Source: Desulfosarcinaceae bacterium
Lineage (GTDB): Bacteria; Desulfobacterota; Desulfobacteria; Desulfobacterales; Desulfosarcinaceae
DNA length: 64,000 nucleotides
Assembly: GCA_030066015.1 (NCBI GenBank)
Contig: JASJCL010000004.1
Span: 1-64,000, forward strand
Direction of reading: 5' to 3'
The notes under the pieces are model-generated. The model was given only the letters and a program-made list of their open reading frames with translations, ran no database searches and was not told the origin of the DNA. The position numbers and the translations under genes are program-made. Positions 9,637 through 16,514 of this stretch are shown in pieces (the stretch's first letter is position 1; each line of letters opens with the position of its first letter).

Positions 9637-10521
9637 TCACCGCATAGCCGCAATGCGGCGTTTGACGCTGTCTTTGATAGATTGGGATTTGCTGTTGAAC
9701 AGAGCGTAACTGTATTTAATATTTTTTTCTATCAGATCCGGATAGTTATTGAGGTTATTGCGCAGTCGAAGGCCGTTGCTCGTGACCCGACGGAACAGAT
9801 CGATCTCCTTGCCGATGACCCGACTCTGGCCGTCGCGAACGGCGTTCAGGAAAGCGCGCCGATTTGGCTGGCAGTCCGCATAGGTGATGGCCTTTCCCAT
9901 GTGGTTGATGGCGTGGCCGTCGCTACCACCCGTGACCGATTTGGCAAGGTTGAATCCAAATACCGCACTTTTAAGGTTCCATTTGGCAATGTTACCGGCA
10001 TTGATGGCCTCGACACCATCCACCACATCGCAGAGGGCCTCCAGGCGTTCCGGTGGAAACTGCAGATTGCAGATGCCGGTGTAGGCCGCGCAAAATGGGT
10101 GGGGGAAAATGATGACGGTTTCATAGTCGCGGGCGCGATGAACCAGCTCCTCCATGGGCAGTGCTAGGCTGCTCATGACACCGCTGCCCATGGCGGGGCG
10201 GATCTCCTGATCGTAGAATTGGCGCAGGCGGTTCACCGCATAGAAATAGACCAGCAGATGGGTGCCCTCCTTGGAGGTCAGCTCGATGCCGGGGATGGTG
10301 AACAGGTCTTCGTAGCGTTCCAGTTCCAAGACCCCGCCGATGGCGTTGTGATCGGTGAGTGCCAAGCCGATACCCAAACGACGGGCACGATCGGCAATCT
10401 TTGGGATGCTGTTGAGACCATCAGAGTAATGACTGTGGAAGTGCATGTCCACGACGGAAAATCGACGGGTCAGCAGGGCCAGGTCAGGCTTTTCGAACTG
10501 GATCCGATGCGTATCGTTCAT
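9637..10521 (-). CDS. PHP-domain metal-dependent phosphoesterase
   Basis: This protein of about 294 residues has the PHP fold with its metal ligands: DMHFHSHYSDG near the N-terminus, then LTDHNAIGG, IPGIELTSKEG, IIFPHPF and the C-terminal GGSDGHAI. These histidines, aspartates and glutamate normally bind three metals for hydrolysis of phosphate esters, as in RNase AM/YciV and related enzymes. The substrate cannot be told from sequence. The start is uncertain: ATG at 10521 has GAGGAA 12 nt upstream, and an in-frame GTG at 10569 sits directly on a GGAGAGG. The gene stands alone between a MerR regulator and a diguanylate cyclase, all on the minus strand. Confidence 0.8.
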   Translation of the reverse strand: MNDTHRIQFEKPDLALLTRRFSVVDMHFHSHYSDGLNSIPKIADRARRLGIGLALTDHNAIGGVLELERYEDLFTIPGIELTSKEGTHLLVYFYAVNRLRQFYDQEIRPAMGSGVMSSLALPMEELVHRARDYETVIIFPHPFCAAYTGICNLQFPPERLEALCDVVDGVEAINAGNIAKWNLKSAVFGFNLAKSVTGGSDGHAINHMGKAITYADCQPNRRAFLNAVRDGQSRVIGKEIDLFRRVTSNGLRLRNNLNNYPDLIEKNIKYSYALFNSKSQSIKDSVKRRIAAMR

Positions 10522-10591
10522 CTTTGGAAATCGTTCCTCATCTGCGCAGAAAACGTAATTGTAAGCCACCTCTCCAATTGACCCACGTTGA

Positions 10592-10620
10592 ACTATATTC
10601 GTTTAAAAGCCGAATGGAAA
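10592..10620 (-). promoter_or_regulatory. Possible promoter of the PHP-domain gene
   Basis: On the minus strand TTTCCA (10620-10615) and TATAGT (10597-10592) are 17 nt apart, 20-70 nt before the candidate start codons. The -10 is good and the -35 matches only partly. Confidence 0.3.
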
Positions 10621-10630
10621 CGCAGCGGCG

Positions 10631-11728
10631 CTAAATCTGTTTTTCAGAAACAACCTTGTTTTTGCCGGTACCTTTGGCGTGGTAGAGGGCACGATCGGCG
10701 CGATCAATCAGTTTGACGGGCGTGTCGCCCTTGCGAAGTGTGCTGACCCCCACACTTACCGTCACGTTAAGATAGTCGCCCGGAGCACCTTCGTCAATTG
10801 CATATCGTGTGCCGGCGATTGCCTCGCAAATCTGACGCCCCTTTTTGACGCTATTGCGCAGGGAGGCCCCGGGCAACAGAATGGCGAACTCCTCTCCGCC
10901 GTATCGAGCGATGATGTCGTCACCACGCAGCATCCCTTTGCACTTTTGGGCAAAGGCGACCAGCACACGATCGCCCGTCAAGTGGCCGTAGGTATCGTTG
11001 ATGCCCTTGAAATTGTCCAGATCCAACAAAAGCAGCGAAAAGCGCTTGCCGGTCACCTCCCGCCGAGAAACCAGATCGGCGAGGACGGCGTCGAATGCCT
11101 GACGATTCAGGACGCCCGTTAGCCCATCGGTTTCACTGCGTTGCCGGACTTTCTGGAGTTCGTTTTTCAACTCGGACACCTGGGAGGACAGCTGATCGAT
11201 CTGGGCCGCATCAGCGGTCTCCTTGGCGCTTACCAGTGATTTCATTTGGTTGACCTCCTCTTGAAGGGCAACCTTGATCTTCTTGATGTCATCCAAGCGC
11301 GAGATCTGCTCGATTTTCTCGCTTTGATCAAACACTCGCCGATAAAAGGTCTTATTGTCCGAGTTGAGGCTCGTCATGGCCATCGTGAGCAGGTCGATGA
11401 TGTCGCGGAGTTCCTGTTCCCGATCGCCGATATAGCGTTTCTGACGTTCAATGAAGGCGCTGACGTCGCGGCAGCCGGCCTGGAAACGGCGGTCGAGATG
11501 AACACTCTTCAATTGTGCGTTGAAATCCGTCTTGAGCTGATCCACTTCCGCTTTGAACCGATCTGCACCGATCTCTTTGATATCGAGGGCAAAGTCCGTG
11601 ATGAACATGAAAAGGGCATTGATGGCGCGCAGATACAATTCACTTAAGTCCGCGAGTTGCGCCGCATCCGGCTTTGGTGTTGCCGGATCGGTGTCGCAGG
11701 GTGTGCGCTTGCGTGAAAAAAGAGCCAT
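10631..11728 (-). CDS. GGDEF-domain diguanylate cyclase
   Basis: This 365-residue cytoplasmic protein makes c-di-GMP from two GTP. The C-terminal GGDEF domain begins near residue 200 with DGLTGVLNR, has the active site RYGGEEF (GGEEF at 277-281) and a complete inhibitory site, Arg268-x-x-Asp271, five residues before GGEEF. This predicts product feedback inhibition. The N-terminal ~195 residues are alpha-helical with a heptad-rich coiled coil just before the cyclase (residues ~135-198), a usual dimerisation and signal-relay element; no known sensor domain is seen. The ATG at 11728 is preceded by GGGGAG. An inverted repeat about 75-100 nt upstream could be an operator. Confidence 0.92.
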   Translation of the reverse strand: MALFSRKRTPCDTDPATPKPDAAQLADLSELYLRAINALFMFITDFALDIKEIGADRFKAEVDQLKTDFNAQLKSVHLDRRFQAGCRDVSAFIERQKRYIGDREQELRDIIDLLTMAMTSLNSDNKTFYRRVFDQSEKIEQISRLDDIKKIKVALQEEVNQMKSLVSAKETADAAQIDQLSSQVSELKNELQKVRQRSETDGLTGVLNRQAFDAVLADLVSRREVTGKRFSLLLLDLDNFKGINDTYGHLTGDRVLVAFAQKCKGMLRGDDIIARYGGEEFAILLPGASLRNSVKKGRQICEAIAGTRYAIDEGAPGDYLNVTVSVGVSTLRKGDTPVKLIDRADRALYHAKGTGKNKVVSEKQI

Positions 11729-11801
11729 GGCAGCAGAGCTCCCCGTATGGTTAAACGATTGGGACCGAGGGCCTCGCTGGTCCATCAATCCCTTAAGAGA
11801 C

Positions 11802-11827
11802 AATATCGCCAATTGTGAGACGATATT
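11802..11827. repeat. Inverted repeat upstream of the diguanylate cyclase gene
   Basis: AATATCG and CGATATT form a perfect 7-bp inverted repeat with a 12-nt gap, 74-99 nt upstream of the cyclase start. The position fits an operator, but no regulator is known. Confidence 0.3.
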
Positions 11828-11885
11828 TAGGGAGGCAAGCTGCGTCCGCCAGTGTTCGTTTGTTGGCCGCACGCGCTGATGCGGA

Positions 11886-12761
11886 TCAGCGGGTCAGCTT
11901 TAACTCCAACCGTCGGGCAAGTAACGAGCAGGTCAGCGTCAAAAGCAGGTAGAGCAAGGTGACCGTAATCCAGATCTCGAAGGTCAAATAGGTCGTGGTC
12001 ATGATGTCCATGGCCTGGAAGGTGAGCTCCTGGATGGAGATTATCGAAACGATGGCTGAATCCTTGATGGTACTGATAAATTGCCCGGCCAAGGGCGGGA
12101 TTATGCGCTGCAAGGCCTGCGGTAGAATCACGTATCGCATGCGCTCACGCCGGGTCATACCGAGCGCCTGCGACGCCTCCCATTGCCCTTGATCGATGGA
12201 CTGGATACCGGCGCGTATGATTTCGGTGATGTAAGCACCTTCAAACACGGCCAGCGAAATGATGGCCGAAACAAAAGCGTTGAGCATCTGGGGCGCCGCA
12301 ACCCATAGGCCCAGCTGATGTTGGGCTGCAGGTGAGAGGGATCTTGCCCATTCCTCCAATCCCAGCCGCGGCATAAGCTGATCGCTGATGAAGAAGTAGA
12401 AGATAAAGACGATGACGAGCGGGGGGAGATTTCGGCACGTCTCCACGTAAGTTTGTCCCAAGAGGCGCTGAAAAGGGCTCCGGCTTACCCGCGCGAAACC
12501 CATTACCGTGCCGATGAGGGCTGCCAGGAGCATGCTCCAGAAGCTCAGACGCAGAGTGGTAAGCAGTCCTTTGAGAATCAGGTTGGGCACCCAGCGGCCG
12601 CTCGCCTCGTCATATCGCAGGATATATTGGGGAATAGCGCCCCAATTCCACTGGTAGTCAAGATCTACTCGAATCTTGTGGAAGACGAAGGCTGCTGCCA
12701 AGACGAGCAAAAACCCGATCAGCAGGTCTAGAGGCGTGATGCGTGCTTTGGTGAGTGCCAC
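11886..12761 (-). CDS. Polar amino-acid ABC transporter permease (second permease)
   Basis: This 291-residue inner-membrane permease belongs to the HisM/GlnP-type family. It has an N-terminal transmembrane helix, a periplasmic stretch, and the 'binding-protein-dependent transport' domain with the EAA loop (EASQALGMTRRERMRYVILP) that contacts the ATPase, followed by the last helices. It begins with GTG, preceded by GGAG. It is the third gene of a minus-strand cluster after another permease and a binding protein, and it is separated from the latter by a strong GC-rich hairpin. The two permeases likely form a heterodimer. No ATPase gene is in the cluster. Confidence 0.9.
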   Translation of the reverse strand: MALTKARITPLDLLIGFLLVLAAAFVFHKIRVDLDYQWNWGAIPQYILRYDEASGRWVPNLILKGLLTTLRLSFWSMLLAALIGTVMGFARVSRSPFQRLLGQTYVETCRNLPPLVIVFIFYFFISDQLMPRLGLEEWARSLSPAAQHQLGLWVAAPQMLNAFVSAIISLAVFEGAYITEIIRAGIQSIDQGQWEASQALGMTRRERMRYVILPQALQRIIPPLAGQFISTIKDSAIVSIISIQELTFQAMDIMTTTYLTFEIWITVTLLYLLLTLTCSLLARRLELKLTR

Positions 12762-12786
12762 TGCAGCTCCACGGTGGGGAAAGGCC

Positions 12787-12820
12787 AGCCCGGCGGGTCC
12801 GCTGGAACCCCGGCCGGGCT
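12787..12820 (-). terminator. GC-rich stem-loop between binding-protein and permease genes
   Basis: AGCCCGGC-GGGT (12787-12798) can pair with ACCC-CGGCCGGGCT (12807-12820) with a two-base bulge. It lies 70-100 nt after the binding-protein stop and has no T-run. Such hairpins often protect upstream mRNA or partly stop transcription, so that more binding protein than permease is made. Confidence 0.5.
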
Positions 12821-12888
12821 GCCCATCTATTTGCGTTAGTCCGGTTTACTCCCGGCGCTGGTGCAGCGCGGTGGGTGAGCGGAGGGAG

Positions 12889-13722
12889 CTATTGCAGCTG
12901 GTCCTCCCAATCCTTGGTTTCGAACCAATAACGCTTGCGCTCTTTCAGCCACCCTTCGGAAGCGACATAGTTGATCCAATTGTTGAAAAAGTTCAGCGTA
13001 TCGGGATCCCCTTTGCGTACCGCAAAGCCGATGGGCTCGCGGGTGAAGTTCTCCGCTAGCGGCATGAACAATTTATCGGCATGCTTGATCGCATGAAAGG
13101 CGGGCGTCGGTGCCGATCCGACAGCGGCGTGGACGCGACCATTGATGAGTTCCTGATAGACTTGGGATTCGGAATCGAATTGCCGTATCTGCGCTTTCGG
13201 CATGTATTTCTTCACTGCCACCACCGATGTCGCGCCCAGCTTGGCGGCAATGATCACATCCGGTCGATTGAAGTCTTCCAGACGGCCGAATCCCTTGGCC
13301 TTATCCTTGTGGGCCACCATCGACATACCCGTGTAGTCGTAGGGCATGGTGAAGTTCACCTTCAGGTTCCGTTTGGGCAATATGCCCATTCCACCGATGA
13401 TGACGTCAAACTTCCCAGTGAGCAATGCGGGAATGATGCCGGACCATTTGGTTGGTACGAATTCGACCTTAACACCCATGTCTTCCGCCAGCCGTCGCGC
13501 TACATCGATCTCGAAACCGATCAGCTCGCCGTTTTTATCTTTCATCGCCCATGGCACAAAGGTATCCATTCCGACGCGTAGCACCCCTTTCTTAAGCACT
13601 TTTTCGACAGTGCTTTCGCTCATCAATTGCTGCTGCACATCACTCGCCAGGGCCATACCGCTGAAAACAAGCAGTACCAATAACGGGAGAAACAACACCT
13701 TGTTTGTACTCGATAGCCTCAT
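12889..13722 (-). CDS. Polar amino-acid ABC transporter substrate-binding protein
   Basis: This 277-residue periplasmic protein (SBP family 3) captures an amino acid and delivers it to the permeases. It has a Sec signal peptide (KVLFLPLLVLLVFSGMALA, cleavage after ALA). Family-3 marks are GVLRVGMDTFVPWAMKDKNG, then GFEIDVARRLAEDMGV, and KFDVIIGGMGILPKRN. The binding residues do not reveal the ligand, but the family carries mostly Gln, Glu, Arg, His or cystine. The ATG at 13722 has AGGAG about 8 nt upstream. It lies between two permease genes on the same strand. Confidence 0.92.
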   Translation of the reverse strand: MRLSSTNKVLFLPLLVLLVFSGMALASDVQQQLMSESTVEKVLKKGVLRVGMDTFVPWAMKDKNGELIGFEIDVARRLAEDMGVKVEFVPTKWSGIIPALLTGKFDVIIGGMGILPKRNLKVNFTMPYDYTGMSMVAHKDKAKGFGRLEDFNRPDVIIAAKLGATSVVAVKKYMPKAQIRQFDSESQVYQELINGRVHAAVGSAPTPAFHAIKHADKLFMPLAENFTREPIGFAVRKGDPDTLNFFNNWINYVASEGWLKERKRYWFETKDWEDQLQ

Positions 13723-13756
13723 CTTGCAATCTCCTCTCATGGGTGGTTGAAACACG

Positions 13757-14548
13757 CTACGTAGACATGCGCTGCATTCGCTTCTCCATCACGGATACGC
13801 CTAGCGACAGCGCGCCTGTTATCATTAGGTAGATGAATGCAACGGTGAACCAAACCTCGAAAACCAGATAGGTGTCCGCTATGATCGCTTGCGCCTGCAT
13901 GGTGAGGTCATACACAGCAACCGTACTGACAAGGGCCGAATCTTTTATCAGCGACACCGACTGACCTGTCAGTGGCGGGAGAACATTCCGTATCGCTTGC
14001 GGCAACACCACATGCCGATAGGCCTGAGCGGTGCTCAGCCCGATGCTGCGGGCCGCCTCCCACTGGCCCTCTGGAATTGTCAGGATACCGGCCCTGAATA
14101 TCTCAGAAGCATAAGCACCCTCAAAAAAGCTCAGCGCGATGACGGCGGCGGCGAAGCGCTCTATGCCCAACACCGGTGCCAGCACGAAATAGACGAAAAA
14201 GAGCTGTACCAACAACGGGGTATTGCGAATGGCTTCCAAGTAGATTCGTGCCACCGTCCGCCCCAGCAAAGAGGGCGACAACCGGAGCAAAGCGGTCACT
14301 AAACCGATGAGCATTGCCAAAACTAGACTCACCGCTGTGATTTGAAGCGTGACGTAAAGACCGTCGAGCAGGACTCCCGGAAGCAAGCGGCCCTCTGTTG
14401 CCTGTACGATATATTGGGGGATCCGATACCATTGCCAATGATAGCCCAAACTTTGAGAGCCCCGCCAGAGCAATCCCAGTGTAAGCAGGACGAGCATCAG
14501 CAGTTTGAGCCAGGCGAACCGATGCGAAGCGTTTGATTGAGCAGACAT
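13757..14548 (-). CDS. Polar amino-acid ABC transporter permease (first permease)
   Basis: This 263-residue integral membrane protein is a HisM/GlnP-type permease with about five transmembrane helices. The ATPase-contacting EAA loop reads EAARSIGLSTAQAYRHVVLP and is followed by QAIRNVLPPLTGQSVSLIKD. It begins the cluster permease, binding protein, permease on the minus strand; the binding-protein gene follows 34 nt later. The ATG at 14548 has GAAG 5 nt upstream; a GTG three codons earlier is an alternative. I found no ATP-binding subunit gene on either side, so the cluster must borrow one from elsewhere. Confidence 0.9.
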   Translation of the reverse strand: MSAQSNASHRFAWLKLLMLVLLTLGLLWRGSQSLGYHWQWYRIPQYIVQATEGRLLPGVLLDGLYVTLQITAVSLVLAMLIGLVTALLRLSPSLLGRTVARIYLEAIRNTPLLVQLFFVYFVLAPVLGIERFAAAVIALSFFEGAYASEIFRAGILTIPEGQWEAARSIGLSTAQAYRHVVLPQAIRNVLPPLTGQSVSLIKDSALVSTVAVYDLTMQAQAIIADTYLVFEVWFTVAFIYLMITGALSLGVSVMEKRMQRMST

Positions 14549-14650
14549 GATCTTCACAGAATAGAGGTCTCTTTCATACGGACATAGGGCTCAAATTGCG
14601 GTGAATAGTTGGGCGCTTTGGAATGGATCACTTCAAAGTCGGTAGGTGAT

Positions 14651-15397
14651 TCACATCTTAATTGACGTTGACATCTCACGGAGGTCATGACAGCCGCCTT
14701 GTTCAAAGCGTCCCTGGCGATCCAGTCGCAGGAGGTGATGCGCAACGGAACGAGGGGTCGCTAGCACACCTTCGGTGTGTAGTCGAACAAATTTCTGCTT
14801 AGCGGGAAAATTCTCTTCCGCAACAGATCGTATCTGGCGTTGCATGCGCGTATTGATAACTCCTGGCGCCACCGTACAAACGAGCGCTGGGTTGGGGTGC
14901 GCTTCTTGTTCCTGTGCAACGCAGCGGGTGAGCATGTTCAGCCCCGATTTGGTACTGCAGTAGGCGGCCCAACCGGCATACGGCCGAGCGGCAGCGCCCG
15001 ATGATATATTGATGATCCTTCGCGGCAGTGTCAACTTTTGGGTACGGAACAGAAAGTGGGCCATCAAGACCGCTGGCGCCACGAGATTGACCGCAACCGC
15101 CTTGGCAATTTGGCCTGGTGCTGCGCGCTGAATGGGCATGATGGGGTCCAATCGACCGGCGTTGTTGATCATCACCAACGCCTCCGAGGCGAGGATCCCA
15201 TCGAGTTCCAAGAGCAGATCGAGTTTAGCAGGGAGGCTGTCCGTATCGGCCAAATCGGATTGCACATTGCAGCGGTCACCGTCGCAATAATCGGGTGCCG
15301 TGGATAGAGACAGGGCCCTGTCGCCAGCCTCCTGAATCACTTGGATCAGGGCTTGACCGAGTCCCCTTGTTGTGCCAGTGACAATGTACGTCAGCAT
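14651..15397 (-). CDS. Short-chain dehydrogenase/reductase (SDR)
   Basis: This 248-residue cytoplasmic enzyme is a classical SDR. The NAD(P)-binding TGTTRGLG is at the N-terminus, NNAG in the middle, and the catalytic Ser and Tyr-x-x-x-Lys are in NISSGAA and YCSTK. The arginine in the glycine loop suggests NADPH. The overall pattern resembles the sepiapterin/benzil reductase branch, but substrate is unknown. I chose the ATG at 15397, where the Rossmann strand LTYIVTG starts at once. It runs toward the amino-acid transporter cluster, 102 nt upstream of it, so co-transcription is possible. Confidence 0.85.
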   Translation of the reverse strand: MLTYIVTGTTRGLGQALIQVIQEAGDRALSLSTAPDYCDGDRCNVQSDLADTDSLPAKLDLLLELDGILASEALVMINNAGRLDPIMPIQRAAPGQIAKAVAVNLVAPAVLMAHFLFRTQKLTLPRRIINISSGAAARPYAGWAAYCSTKSGLNMLTRCVAQEQEAHPNPALVCTVAPGVINTRMQRQIRSVAEENFPAKQKFVRLHTEGVLATPRSVAHHLLRLDRQGRFEQGGCHDLREMSTSIKM

Positions 15398-15632
15398 AGA
15401 CCAGCCCCAGGTCGTCAGAGAAAAGCTGCCCATGTCGCGGCAGCCGTAACACCGGACAAGCTTTTACCATATCGTCAGGAGACCGAATGGGTCAAGCCGG
15501 TATGAAACGAGGCCGTAGAGAGCGGATTCAGCGGGTAGTACTTGCATCACGCTTGGTGGTGGTTATTTTAGTACGCTTTTGTCTCAATGCGCAGATACCC
15601 CCTCTGTCCACCGCCCAAATGAAAGGTTGACG

Positions 15633-16514
15633 ATGACACACCTCTTCTACGAGACGATCCGCCTCGAGCAGCAAAGTGACTACGCCCGTGTGATCGCCGC
15701 CACACCGCAGGTACCATCCGACTATAGCTTTACCAACCTATGGGGTTGGGCGGAGGAGTATGGACTGCAATGGGCGTGGTCAGACGGACTGGTCTGGATT
15801 CGACAAGAACGTCCCCGTCTGACCCATTGGGCCCCGATGGGCGATTGGAATCTCGTCGACTGGCAATCTACGCTCGAAGCGTGGGACGTGGGGTCGCGTT
15901 TTATCCGGGTACCGCAAACGCTTCACGAGATTTGGTCCAACCGCCTCTCGAATGGGGTGACAGTCAAGGAGACGCGCGGCCAGTGGGATTATTTGTATTC
16001 AGCCGCCGACCTCATCCAACTCAGCGGTAATCGCTACCATCGCAAGAAAAATCTGGTCAATCAGTTCAAGCGAAAATACCCCTACACCTATCTGCCGATG
16101 AATGAGGAGATGGTGGCCAAAGCACTCGAGATGCAATCTGACTGGTGCGTTTGGCGGGATTGCGAAGCGCATGAAAGCCTCGCGGCTGAAAACCGGGTCA
16201 TCGAGCGCATCCTCAAGCAGTGGGAAGCCCTGCGCGGCCTCACCGGCGGAGCTGTGGTGGTGGAGGGTCAATTGGCCTGCTACACGATTGCGGAACGCAT
16301 TGCCAGCGACCACTTGATCATCCATTTTGAAAAGGGGGACCCCGATTTCAAGGGCAGTTATCAGGCCATCAATCAGCTGTTCCTGGCGCATCAAGCCGAG
16401 CCCGACACCCACGTCAACCGCGAGCAGGATCTGGAAAACCCCGGCCTGCGCAAAGCCAAGTTATCCTACCATCCCATTGACTACATTCGGAAGAACGAGG
16501 TCATCCTGGACTAA
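15633..16514 (+). CDS. DUF2156 (phosphatidylglycerol lysyltransferase C-terminal-like) protein
   Basis: This 293-residue soluble protein matches the DUF2156 family, a GNAT-like double acyltransferase fold related to the C-terminal domain of MprF/LPG synthase. Marks are DYSFTNLWGW near the N-terminus, LSGNRYHRKKNLVNQF in the middle and FEKGDPDFKGSYQAINQLFL, REQDLENPGLRKAKLSYHP near the end. No membrane helices are present, so this is not a full MprF. The family may move an acyl or aminoacyl group, but its substrate is unknown. The ATG at 15633 has AAAGG upstream. Its stop overlaps the stop of the convergent cyclase gene by 4 nt. Confidence 0.8.
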   Translation: MTHLFYETIRLEQQSDYARVIAATPQVPSDYSFTNLWGWAEEYGLQWAWSDGLVWIRQERPRLTHWAPMGDWNLVDWQSTLEAWDVGSRFIRVPQTLHEIWSNRLSNGVTVKETRGQWDYLYSAADLIQLSGNRYHRKKNLVNQFKRKYPYTYLPMNEEMVAKALEMQSDWCVWRDCEAHESLAAENRVIERILKQWEALRGLTGGAVVVEGQLACYTIAERIASDHLIIHFEKGDPDFKGSYQAINQLFLAHQAEPDTHVNREQDLENPGLRKAKLSYHPIDYIRKNEVILD

